In this document: one piece after another, positions 1 through 5,852 of the stretch | How the letters are laid out: every line of letters begins with the position of its first letter | How positions within the stretch are numbered: the first letter of the stretch is position 1 | Made by a program: the position numbers and the translations under genes | From: DATGKD01 sp035294855 | Lineage (GTDB): Bacteria > Actinomycetota > Acidimicrobiia > Acidimicrobiales > UBA8190 | Direction of reading: 5' to 3' | Assembly (NCBI GenBank): GCA_035294855.1 | Contig: DATGKD010000218.1 | Coordinates: forward strand, 1-6,048 | Length of the DNA stretch: 6,048 nucleotides | The notes under the pieces: model-generated | What the model was told of the DNA's origin: nothing | Database searches by the model: none | What the model saw: the letters and a program-made list of their open reading frames with translations, nothing else

Positions 1-82
1 CCCCAGGCTACGCCCGCCGCGGTGCCTTTGTCCCCGAGGCCCGCGCCGCCCCGGTGAAGGCGCACGGACCTGGGGACTCGCC
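1..82. other. Gene-free left edge downstream of ahcY
   Basis: This stretch follows the ahcY stop codon and is cut by the window edge. The heptamer CCCCAGG at 1-7 is matched by its reverse complement CCTGGGG at 69-75, and a shorter pair GCCTT (24-28) / AAGGC (57-61) lies inside, so a loose stem-loop is possible. There is no T-run, so I do not call a terminator. Plus-strand frame 1 gives a Pro/Ala-rich tail ending at a TGA (55-57) that could be the end of a converging gene, but nothing in it is recognisable. Confidence 0.4.
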
Positions 83-1354
83 TCAGGTGCCGGTCTGCCA
101 GGACCCGAGGTACTCCTCCTGCGCCGGCGTGAGCCGGTCGATGTTGACGCCCATGGTGTCGAGTTTCAACCGTGCGATCTCCGCGTCGATGCTCTTCGGC
201 ACGTCGTACACCCGCCGTTCGAGCTGACCGACGTGGGCCTTGACCCACTCCGCGGCGAGCGCCTGGTTGGCGAAGCTCATGTCCATGACGGCGGCGGGAT
301 GCCCCTCGGCCGCGGACAGGTTGACGAGGCGACCCTCGGCGACGACGAGGACGCGCTTGCCCCGGACGGCGAACTCCTCCACCATCGGGCGCACGGCGCG
401 CCGGCGCCCTTCGGAGAGCCGGGCCAGAGCCACGAGGTCGATCTCGATGTCGAAGTGTCCCGAGTTCGCCACGATGGCGCCGTCGTGCATCTTCTCGAAG
501 TGCTCGGTGCGCAGCACGTCGCGGTTGCCGGTCACCGTGATGAAGATGTCGCCCTCCGGAGCGGCCTCCTCCATGGGTTCCACCCGGAAGCCGTCCATCA
601 CGGCCTCGAGCGCCCGCAACGGGTTCACCTCGGTGACGATCACCTGTGCGCCCATGCCGCGGGCCCGGCTCGCCACCCCCTTGCCGCAGTAGCCGTAGCC
701 GGCCACGACGATGCGCTTGCCGGCGAGCAGCACGTTGGTCGCCCGGATGATGCCGTCGAGGGTGGACTGCCCCGTGCCGTACCGGTTGTCGAACATGTGC
801 TTGGTGTCGGCGTCGTTCACGGCCACGATCGGGTACTTGAGCGCCCCCTCGGCCTCCATGGCGCGCAGGCGGATCACGCCGGTCGTCGTCTCCTCGGTCC
901 CCGCCAGCACCTCGCCGACCTGTCCCGGGCGCGTCTGATGGATGCGCGACACGAGGTCGCACCCGTCGTCCATCGTCAGCGTGGGGTGACGGTCGAGGAG
1001 GGCGTCGATGTGCGCGTAGTAGCGCTCGGAGTCCTCGCCCTTGACGGCGAACGTCGGGATCTCTTCGTCGACCACGAGCGAGGCGGCCACGTCGTCCTGG
1101 GTGGACAACGGGTTCGACGCGCAGATGAGGACCTCGGCTCCGCCCGCCTTCAACGTTCGCAGCAGGTTGGCGGTCTCGGTGGTGACGTGCAGGCATGCCG
1201 CCGCGACTGTTCCCTCGAGAGGACGCTCTTTGGCGAAGCGCTCCCGGATGGACGCCAACACGGGCATGTTGGCATCGGCCCAGGCGATCCTCTGGCGCCC
1301 GAGCTCGGCCAGCCCGAGATCGGCGACGTCGTGGTCGGGGGTGGGGTTCGGCAT
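83..1354 (-). CDS. ahcY: S-adenosylhomocysteine hydrolase, short archaeal-type form
   Basis: Cytosolic NAD-dependent enzyme that reversibly splits S-adenosylhomocysteine into adenosine and homocysteine, relieving product inhibition of methyltransferases. The 423-residue product carries the whole active site: His56-x-Thr58-x-Glu60 for the adenosine moiety, the SNPLSTQDD motif (80-88), Asp130, Glu155 in EETTTG, Lys185, Asp189-Asn190, His300 in GHFDIEID and His352 in GHP. The NAD-binding loop GYGYCGKG starts near 219 and Glu242 should hold the NAD ribose. It lacks the roughly 40-residue insertion of the long bacterial form, has Thr194 where the human enzyme has Cys195, and ends in YLGSWQTGT without the DHYRY-type tail that contacts NAD of the neighbouring subunit; these traits fit the archaeal/Thermotoga-like branch. 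The ATG at 1354 is chosen over an upstream ATG at 1399 because AGGAG lies 5 bases before it. The gap to the preceding isomerase gene is 84 bases. Some archaeal relatives prefer S-inosylhomocysteine; retention of Glu60 favours the adenosyl substrate. Confidence 0.95.
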   Translation of the reverse strand: MPNPTPDHDVADLGLAELGRQRIAWADANMPVLASIRERFAKERPLEGTVAAACLHVTTETANLLRTLKAGGAEVLICASNPLSTQDDVAASLVVDEEIPTFAVKGEDSERYYAHIDALLDRHPTLTMDDGCDLVSRIHQTRPGQVGEVLAGTEETTTGVIRLRAMEAEGALKYPIVAVNDADTKHMFDNRYGTGQSTLDGIIRATNVLLAGKRIVVAGYGYCGKGVASRARGMGAQVIVTEVNPLRALEAVMDGFRVEPMEEAAPEGDIFITVTGNRDVLRTEHFEKMHDGAIVANSGHFDIEIDLVALARLSEGRRRAVRPMVEEFAVRGKRVLVVAEGRLVNLSAAEGHPAAVMDMSFANQALAAEWVKAHVGQLERRVYDVPKSIDAEIARLKLDTMGVNIDRLTPAQEEYLGSWQTGT

Positions 1355-1359
1355 GTGTG

Positions 1360-1364
1360 CTCCT
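1360..1364 (-). promoter_or_regulatory. Shine-Dalgarno for ahcY
   Basis: AGGAG on the minus strand, 5 bases before the ATG at 1354. It decides the start: the upstream in-frame ATG at 1399 would add 15 residues and has no comparable site. Confidence 0.8.
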
Positions 1365-1402
1365 GGATCGGTGGTCGGTTCGAGACGGATCGGATTCAAG
1401 CT

Positions 1403-1439
1403 GCCGGCGCGGCCTTGGGACCGGGTCGGCGTCGCCGGC
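1403..1439 (-). other. Short GC inverted repeat at the end of the isomerase gene
   Basis: GCCGGCG (1403-1409) and CGCCGGC (1433-1439) are exact reverse complements separated by 23 bases, starting in the isomerase stop codon and filling part of the 84-base gap before ahcY. It could be a weak attenuator or processing site. There is no T-run, and a 7-bp GC match is easily found by chance in DNA of this composition. Confidence 0.25.
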
Positions 1440-2491
1440 TAGGCCTGGCGGAGTCGGCCTTTCATCTCCTCGAGCACCGGGACGGGCCCGGGGTCGACAC
1501 CTTCGCGCGCCGCGAGGTGCAGGGACACGAAGTCGCCCACCAGGACCAGGTCGAGCAGCTGAGCGAGGTCGCCCTCCCCCTCGGCGCGCACCTCGATGAC
1601 GTCGGACACCACCTCGCGCAGCATGTCCGCCACGATGTCGAACCGGCGCACCACCTGGGGGTGCTCGGCGTCGTGGCGGAGGTTGACGAGGGTGATGACC
1701 TGCCGGGTGACGTCGCCGTGCTGGCCCCAGCCGGCGATTTCGTTGTGGCAGAGCTCGGGGTAGACGTTGTAGAAGGCGGGTGACTTGGCGTTTTCGTTGA
1801 CCTGCGCCTTCCACCGCAGCGCCGCGGTCGCGCCCAGCGCGTGCGCGCCGTGGACGAGGGGGATGGTCCGCCCGATGCGCCCGGCGATGTCCTCGGCGAC
1901 GCTGCCCGGCACCACGAGCTGATCTCGCCGGTAGCGGAGCTGGTCGAGCGCACGCGCCACCCACTCGGCGGCACCGGGGAACAGGCCGATGTCCTCCAAG
2001 ACGATGAGCGGCGGGATGGCCTGGGCACCCAGTGCGGCGCGCGGCTGCGGGATGGTGTCCGGCACGTTGACGATGGGCGCACCCCACTCCTCCGCCAGGC
2101 GCGCCAGCTCCCCTCCGCCGGTCACGGCGACGAGGCTCGCCCCGGCGTTCACGGCTTCGCCCGCGGCCTCCACCGTCTCCTCGGTGTCCCCCGAGAACGA
2201 CACCGCGAACACGAGCGAACCCCGCCCGACGAAGTCGGGAAGCTCGTAGGACTTCACCACCGCGATCGGCACGGGAACGAACGGGCCGGCGACCGCGACC
2301 ATGACGTCGCCCGCCAAACCGCTCCCTCCCATGCCGAGGACGACCACGTTCTCGACGTAGGCGCGCTCGGGGAGCCCGTCGAGGCCTCGGGCCGCACCGA
2401 CGGCGGCGGCGACCTGCTCGGGCAGCGCCGCGGTCACCTCGAACATGTCGAGCGAGTCGAGCACGCCATCTGCGACCGGGACGTCGGTCAC
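1439..2491 (-). CDS. Bifunctional phosphoglucose/phosphomannose isomerase (SIS fold)
   Basis: Cytosolic sugar isomerase predicted to interconvert glucose-6-phosphate, fructose-6-phosphate and mannose-6-phosphate, linking glycolysis to GDP-mannose supply. The 350 residues form two SIS domains. The first holds the phosphate-binding motifs GMGGSGLAGD (53-62) and SFSGDTEET (98-106), followed by PQPRAALG (148-155, with Arg151). The second holds NENAK (232-236) with Glu233 and ELCHNEI (246-252) with His249; the 16-residue spacing equals that of catalytic Glu203 and His219 in the Pyrobaculum PGI/PMI. Lys344 near the C-terminus is a good candidate for the conserved Lys298. The start is a GTG whose first bases overlap the stop of the Trm112-like gene as GTGA, with AAGGAG 8 bases upstream. 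This coupling and the ManB gene just before imply one operon. The actinobacterial homologue next to manB is often annotated only as a SIS-domain protein; whether both isomerase activities are present cannot be read from the sequence. Confidence 0.88.
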   Translation of the reverse strand: MTDVPVADGVLDSLDMFEVTAALPEQVAAAVGAARGLDGLPERAYVENVVVLGMGGSGLAGDVMVAVAGPFVPVPIAVVKSYELPDFVGRGSLVFAVSFSGDTEETVEAAGEAVNAGASLVAVTGGGELARLAEEWGAPIVNVPDTIPQPRAALGAQAIPPLIVLEDIGLFPGAAEWVARALDQLRYRRDQLVVPGSVAEDIAGRIGRTIPLVHGAHALGATAALRWKAQVNENAKSPAFYNVYPELCHNEIAGWGQHGDVTRQVITLVNLRHDAEHPQVVRRFDIVADMLREVVSDVIEVRAEGEGDLAQLLDLVLVGDFVSLHLAAREGVDPGPVPVLEEMKGRLRQA

Positions 2492-2733
2492 GTGCTCCTC
2501 TCCTTGAGCGTCGACTGGACGGACTCCGATTCCGCCTTCGCCATGAGCCGCTGGTGCTCGGCGTCGTCGACGGTCACGGCTTCGTCCACGAGCATGATGG
2601 GAATGTCGTCGCGTATCTCGTAGCTGCGCTTCAGCCGGGGGTTGTAGAGACGGTTCTCGTCGGCGAAGTACAGAAGTGACCCTTTGTCCTCGGGACAGGC
2701 GAGCACCTCGAGCAAGAGCGGATCAAGTGCCAT
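2488..2733 (-). CDS. Trm112-like small protein with degenerate zinc site
   Basis: An 81-residue protein matching the Trm112/YcaR family along its core: LLLEVLACP (6-14), a short hairpin, then YEIRDDIPIMLVDEA (38-52). Trm112 proteins are small zinc-ribbon partners that stabilise SAM-dependent methyltransferases acting on tRNA, rRNA or proteins; the partner of this one is unknown. Only Cys13 of the usual zinc ligands remains: Asp16 stands where CPxC would put the second Cys, and the later cysteines are absent (LYNPRLKRS, 29-37). A charged tail (residues 53-81) follows the core. The ATG at 2733 is preferred because GGAGG lies 6 bases upstream and the family begins just before this point; a GTG at 2784, directly after the manB stop, would add 17 basic residues. 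It sits 51 bases after manB and overlaps the isomerase start by 4 bases. Family assignment is firm, but metal binding is doubtful. Confidence 0.85.
   Translation of the reverse strand: MALDPLLLEVLACPEDKGSLLYFADENRLYNPRLKRSYEIRDDIPIMLVDEAVTVDDAEHQRLMAKAESESVQSTLKERST
2500..2505 (-). promoter_or_regulatory. Shine-Dalgarno for the isomerase gene
   Basis: AAGGAG on the minus strand, 8 bases before the GTG at 2491 and inside the end of the Trm112-like gene. A second AGGAG at 2495-2499 is only 3 bases from the start. Together with the GTGA stop/start overlap it supports the non-ATG start. Confidence 0.75.
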
Positions 2734-2739
2734 CTGGGG

Positions 2740-2744
2740 CCTCC
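2740..2744 (-). promoter_or_regulatory. Shine-Dalgarno for the Trm112-like gene
   Basis: GGAGG on the minus strand, 6 bases before the ATG at 2733. It selects this start over the GTG at 2784. Confidence 0.7.
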
Positions 2745-2784
2745 GCCTGTCCTGCGCCCTGGGCGCGTCTCCGGTCGATCGCAC

Positions 2785-4167
2785 TCACCGGCCCGAGACT
2801 CCCACACCGCCCGACACCTTCTTCACGAGATCGAGCAGCTCGCCCACATGGCGGTCGCACTCCTCTTCGGTGGGGGCCTCGACGTTCACCCGCAGGAGCG
2901 GCTCGGTGTTGGAAGGCCGGACGTTGAACCACCAGTCGACGAATTCGACGGTGAGCCCATCGGTACGGTCGCCCGCGAGGCCCTGGGTGGCGAAGTGCTC
3001 GGCGAGCGCCTCGACGACGCGCCTCGGATCGGCGACCTCTTCGTTGATCTCGCCCGAATCGGCGTACCGCCGGTACGGGGCGAGCAGGTGCGACAGCGTC
3101 TCCCCGGTGCGCGACATCTCCTCGAGCACCACGAGCGCGGCGATCACACCCGAGTCGGCCCGGTAGTTGTCGCGGAAGTAGTAATGGCCCGAGTGCTCGC
3201 CGCCGAACACCGCGCCCGTGTCGGCCATGACCTGCTTGATGAAGGAGTGGCCCACCCGGGTGCGCACCGCCACCCCGCCGTTCTCCTTGATCGTCTCGGG
3301 CACGACCTTGGACGAGATGAGGTTGTACAGGATCGTGGCGCCGGGATGCTTGGCGAGCATCGCCTTGGCGACGAGCGCGGTGGTGAGCGATCCGGAAACG
3401 GGCCGGGCGCGCTCGTCGACGAGGAAGACCCGGTCGGCGTCGCCGTCGAAGGCGAGACCGACATCGGCTCCCTCCCGGACCACCGCCACCTTCAAGTCTT
3501 CGAGGTTCTCCTCTTGAATGGGGTCGGCGGGATGGTTGGGGAACGTCCCGTCGAGCTCGCCGTAGAGGATGTCGACATGGAAGGGCAGCGACTCGAAGAC
3601 CTTCGGGACGACGAGGCCACCCATGCCGTTGGCGGTGTCGGCGACGACCCTGAGCGGCCGCAGGACCGAGACGTCGACGAACGAGCGCACGTGCTCCGCG
3701 TAGTCGTCGAGCAGCGAGCGCTGCTCGTAGCCCCCGACCGGGTCGCCCAGGTCGGCGCCCGAGGCCAGCGCGTCTCTGGCGGCGTTGGCGATGTCCGCCA
3801 GGCCGGTGTCCTGGCCGACGGGGCGCGCCCCTGCCAGGCACATCTTGATCCCGTTGTAGGCGGCCGGGTTGTGCGAGGCCGTGAACATCGCCCCGGGCGC
3901 CTCCAGCCGACCCGACGCGAAGTAGATCATGTCGGTCGACGCGAGCCCGAGATCGACGACGTCGGCCCCGGCCCGGCGGACGCCGGCGGCGAATGCCTCG
4001 GACAACGCTTCGCCCGAGCTTCGCATGTCCCGGGCGACCACCACGGTGGATGCGGCGGAGAAGCGGGCGAACGCCCAACCGACCGCCCGACAGGTGCGCG
4101 CGTCGAGCTGGTCGGGAACGATGCCCCGGACGTCGTAGGCCTTGAAGATGGCGTCGAGGGCGTCCAT
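2785..4167 (-). CDS. manB: Phosphomannomutase/phosphoglucomutase
   Basis: Cytosolic alpha-D-phosphohexomutase, predicted to convert mannose-6-phosphate to mannose-1-phosphate for GDP-mannose synthesis and probably also glucose-6- to glucose-1-phosphate. The 460-residue product has the four expected landmarks in order: TASHNP with the phosphorylated Ser98, the magnesium loop DGDADR (241-246), the sugar-specificity loop GEHSGH (323-328), and the phosphate-binding loop RPSNTEP (417-423). The N-terminus begins with FKAYDVRG (8-15), as usual. Length is normal for bacterial PMM/PGM. GEHSGH followed by YYFRDN fits PMM/PGM better than phosphoglucosamine mutase. The ATG at 4167 places the family's start correctly; an in-frame extension to 4239 would translate through a strong hairpin and adds arginine-rich sequence with no homology, so I reject it. 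The SD before 4167 is weak (only a G-run). It is the first gene of the manB / Trm112-like / isomerase group, and the next gene upstream ends 123 bases away. Confidence 0.93.
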   Translation of the reverse strand: MDALDAIFKAYDVRGIVPDQLDARTCRAVGWAFARFSAASTVVVARDMRSSGEALSEAFAAGVRRAGADVVDLGLASTDMIYFASGRLEAPGAMFTASHNPAAYNGIKMCLAGARPVGQDTGLADIANAARDALASGADLGDPVGGYEQRSLLDDYAEHVRSFVDVSVLRPLRVVADTANGMGGLVVPKVFESLPFHVDILYGELDGTFPNHPADPIQEENLEDLKVAVVREGADVGLAFDGDADRVFLVDERARPVSGSLTTALVAKAMLAKHPGATILYNLISSKVVPETIKENGGVAVRTRVGHSFIKQVMADTGAVFGGEHSGHYYFRDNYRADSGVIAALVVLEEMSRTGETLSHLLAPYRRYADSGEINEEVADPRRVVEALAEHFATQGLAGDRTDGLTVEFVDWWFNVRPSNTEPLLRVNVEAPTEEECDRHVGELLDLVKKVSGGVGVSGR

Positions 4168-4203
4168 CGCGCCCCGAAGCCTAGTGGGTCCCCTGCGGTA
4201 TCC

Positions 4204-4234
4204 CCGGGGCCGGACCACCTCGGTCCGGCCCCGG
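4204..4234 (-). terminator. Perfect 13-bp hairpin between exported-protein gene and manB
   Basis: CCGGGGCCGGACC (4204-4216) and GGTCCGGCCCCGG (4222-4234) are exact reverse complements around a 5-base loop. It lies 57 bases after the stop of the exported-protein gene and 36 bases before the manB ATG. No U-run follows on either strand, so it would be a U-less actinobacterial-type terminator, a transcript-end stabiliser, or a structured leader of manB. The hexamer TAGGCT at 4183-4178 looks like a -10 box but has no -35 partner. Confidence 0.6.
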
Positions 4235-4290
4235 AACACGTCCTGATGACGGGTCCTACAGATGTCCGACTTATGGGCCTGACTGAACAG

Positions 4291-5157
4291 CTACTGGAGG
4301 TCGGTCTTGATCTGCTCGGCGTCGCTGTCGGCGACGTGCAGGTCGGTGCGGGCGTTCAGCTCGCTCGTGTGGGCCGCGACGAAGACCTGCCAGTTGCCCG
4401 GGTAGCCGTGCGGCGTCTGCGCCAGGAGCTGTGTCGAGAGGCCATTCGTGTCGCCCTGAGCCGCCGTGACCTGGTTCTTCAGGTCGTCGAACGCGTTCTC
4501 GGCTGCGGTCACGTCCTTGCCGTCCGCCTTCGCCTCTGCAATGGCGCCGGCGAACTTCGGCTCGAGGTCGACGAACCGGCTCTCGACGTACGTCTCGTCG
4601 TCGGCGCCGATGGTGAGGTCGGTCTGCGGTGTCATCACGAGGTACACCCGGTAGTCGTCGACCATCGAATGCGCGGCCGCCCAGAGTTCTGCACACGTGG
4701 TGTCGTTCTGCACTTGTGTCTGGAGTGCCTGGATGCCCGGCAGCTCGAAGTTGCTCAAGTCGTTCTGGAGCGCCTGCTTGTCGACCGGTGTGAGGTGCCC
4801 CGACGGGTCGTTCACCTTCGCCAGGAGGTTGTCGAGTTGCGTCACCCTCGCCGAGAGGTCGGCTTCGACCCGTTGTTGCGCCTGTGCGAACGTCGACGGC
4901 GAGCACGTCGGGTCGGACGCCGAGCCCGTGCCGGATGTCGAGCTGTGCGCCGATGCGGAGGTCGCGGGCGTTGCCGCAGAGGCGGCCGCGCCGAAGACAC
5001 CGCTCGTGCATGAGGCGAGGATGCCGGCCCCGACGGTGACCGCGCTTCGAGTCACGAAACGCCGAGTACGTCGGCCGTTCATTCTGCGGTGACCTGCACG
5101 GGTGGCCCCGTCCCGGTCGGCTTGCTCCTTTGTGGGGGGTGTCGCGTACGTCGTCAT
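4291..5157 (-). CDS. Exported alpha-helical protein of unknown function
   Basis: A 288-residue predicted exported protein; I can give no function. The N-terminus has about 37 basic, polar residues with RRTRRFVTR (29-37), a twin-arginine-like stretch, then a hydrophobic core (AVTVGAGILA, 39-48) ending in the lipobox-like LASC with Cys50. An alternative AxA-type cleavage lies near residue 61. A Ser/Thr/Ala linker (62-82) leads to a helical body with two cysteines (85, 155) that could pair, DDYRVYLV at 167-174, GKDVTAAENAFDDLK at 213-227, and a last helix with spaced Asp/Ala (267-288). From memory, DYRVY, GKDVTAA..ALDDL and the ARxDL..A..DA ending recur in uncharacterised secreted actinobacterial proteins. 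The ATG at 5157 has AAGGAG 9 bases upstream and is one base after the previous stop (TGACATG), so the two genes should be coupled. A second start at 5082 (Met26), right before the arginines, has no good SD but would give a conventional signal-peptide length. Confidence 0.8.
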   Translation of the reverse strand: MTTYATPPTKEQADRDGATRAGHRRMNGRRTRRFVTRSAVTVGAGILASCTSGVFGAAASAATPATSASAHSSTSGTGSASDPTCSPSTFAQAQQRVEADLSARVTQLDNLLAKVNDPSGHLTPVDKQALQNDLSNFELPGIQALQTQVQNDTTCAELWAAAHSMVDDYRVYLVMTPQTDLTIGADDETYVESRFVDLEPKFAGAIAEAKADGKDVTAAENAFDDLKNQVTAAQGDTNGLSTQLLAQTPHGYPGNWQVFVAAHTSELNARTDLHVADSDAEQIKTDLQ

Positions 5158-5158
5158 G

Positions 5159-5620
5159 TCAGTTGTCTCCTTGTGGATTGCTCAGGTCCGAGCCGGATGC
5201 GTTGACGCTGTTGTCCACCGCGCCGAGCGCCGCGCCGAGTTCGTTGAGGGTCCGGTCGTCGATTCCCGGGGAAGCCGACGCTCCGGCGCCGGCTGTCGAG
5301 GCCGCACCTCCGCCGTTCGGACCCGACGTGGTGGATCCTGCGGACGTGCCCGCGTTCGACGCGCTCGCGCCCGAGGTGCCGACCGACGAGCCGGCCGTCG
5401 GCATGTCGGTGGTGGGATGGCCCACCGATGTCGTCGTCGTGTCCGGCACGACGTGGGACGCGTCGGTGATGCCGCATCCGGCGCATCCGGCGAGAGCCCC
5501 GACGACGGCAATCGACAGGGCCGTCAGCGGGAACCGGGGGTGCAGTGCCGGTCGACGAAGCTTCCGCGGACGGGCCGTCGTTGAACAGACAGTCCCTGCG
5601 TGGTCGGTCTTGCTGTGCAC
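5159..5620 (-). CDS. Small Ser/Thr/Gly/Ala-rich lipoprotein
   Basis: A predicted membrane-anchored lipoprotein of 153 residues, function unknown. The basic N-terminal stretch (PRKLRRPALHPRF, about 18-30) is followed by a hydrophobic core (PLTALSIAVVGALAG, 31-45) and a classical lipobox LAGC with Cys46; a second Cys at 49 gives CAGC. Residues about 58-118 are low-complexity Ser/Thr/Gly/Ala, likely a flexible spacer off the membrane. The C-terminal 35 residues contain a short amphipathic-looking helix (DDRTLNELGAALGAVDNSV) and end in acidic NPQGDN. The start is the GTG at 5620 because AGGAGG lies 4 bases upstream; ATGs at 5695 and 5656 are in frame but lack an SD, and their extension would put the signal core more than 50 residues in. 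The gene ends one base before the ATG of the exported helical protein, so the two probably work together at the cell surface. The protein is simple enough that homology is hard to judge by eye. Confidence 0.72.
   Translation of the reverse strand: MHSKTDHAGTVCSTTARPRKLRRPALHPRFPLTALSIAVVGALAGCAGCGITDASHVVPDTTTTSVGHPTTDMPTAGSSVGTSGASASNAGTSAGSTTSGPNGGGAASTAGAGASASPGIDDRTLNELGAALGAVDNSVNASGSDLSNPQGDN
5167..5172 (-). promoter_or_regulatory. Shine-Dalgarno inside the lipoprotein gene end
   Basis: AAGGAG on the minus strand, 9 bases before the ATG at 5157 and within the last codons of the upstream gene. It supports the longer start and coupled translation of the pair. Confidence 0.7.
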
Positions 5621-5624
5621 GTCC

Positions 5625-5630
5625 CCTCCT
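5625..5630 (-). promoter_or_regulatory. Shine-Dalgarno for the lipoprotein gene
   Basis: AGGAGG on the minus strand, 4 bases before the GTG at 5620. It is the best SD in the upstream region and is the reason for choosing a GTG start over the upstream ATGs. Confidence 0.7.
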
Positions 5631-5672
5631 CGTTCTGACGTCGGGCCTGTTGTCATGACCGTCGGCCGGCTG

Positions 5673-5717
5673 TTCCCGAACCGTCTCCGGGTCATCGTCG
5701 GAGACGTCCGTTCGGAA
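5673..5717. repeat. Nested inverted repeat upstream of the lipoprotein gene
   Basis: The inner arms CGTCTCCG (5682-5689) and CGGAGACG (5699-5706) are exact reverse complements around 9 bases. The outer arms TTCCCGAAC (5673-5681) and GTTCGGAA (5710-5717) match with one bulged C. Together they make a 16-bp interrupted dyad, 53 bases before the lipoprotein start. It may be an operator or a structured leader. Three copies of GTT-N(2-3)-GAAC-like motifs lie in or beside it: 5672-5681, 5710-5718 and 5732-5741. Confidence 0.6.
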
Positions 5718-5852
5718 CCCGTCAGCTCGGTGTTAGGGAACGATGAGGGCGCGGGCCACCCACGTGCCTCAGGCGAGCGTCGTGACAGCTACCGGAGCAC
5801 TCAGGAGCGAGAGCGTGGCGACCGACGGCGCGTGCGGTTGATCAGACCGGGC

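Noticed and set aside
1355..1438. SAH riboswitch upstream of ahcY
   Set aside because: The 84-base gap is about the right size, but I see none of the conserved SAH-riboswitch core, only a short GC inverted repeat.
233..1783. Plus-strand open frame of 516 codons opposite ahcY and the isomerase gene
   Set aside because: It is antisense to two conserved enzymes and has the His/Asp/Gly/Arg-rich composition of a shadow frame.
4178..4206. manB promoter with TAGGCT as -10
   Set aside because: The hexamer fits TANNNT, but the sequence 17 bases upstream (CGGGGA) is nothing like a -35 box and lies in the hairpin arm.
4168..4239. 24-residue N-terminal extension of ManB
   Set aside because: Arginine-rich, without family homology or SD, and encoded through the hairpin at 4204-4234.
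2848..5013. Plus-strand open frame of 721 codons across manB and the exported-protein gene
   Set aside because: It is opposite two real genes, is Arg/Val/Asp/Gly-rich as expected of an antisense frame in high-GC DNA, crosses the 13-bp hairpin, and has no recognisable domain.
5621..5695. ATG starts at 5695 and 5656 for the lipoprotein
   Set aside because: No SD near either, and the extension pushes the signal core unusually far from the N-terminus, while the GTG at 5620 has AGGAGG. The 5695 start would also translate part of the nested dyad.
5743..5841. 32-codon plus-strand frame starting with ATG at 5743
   Set aside because: Only a weak AGGGAA before it, no recognisable protein features, and it lies in a region of non-coding repeats.
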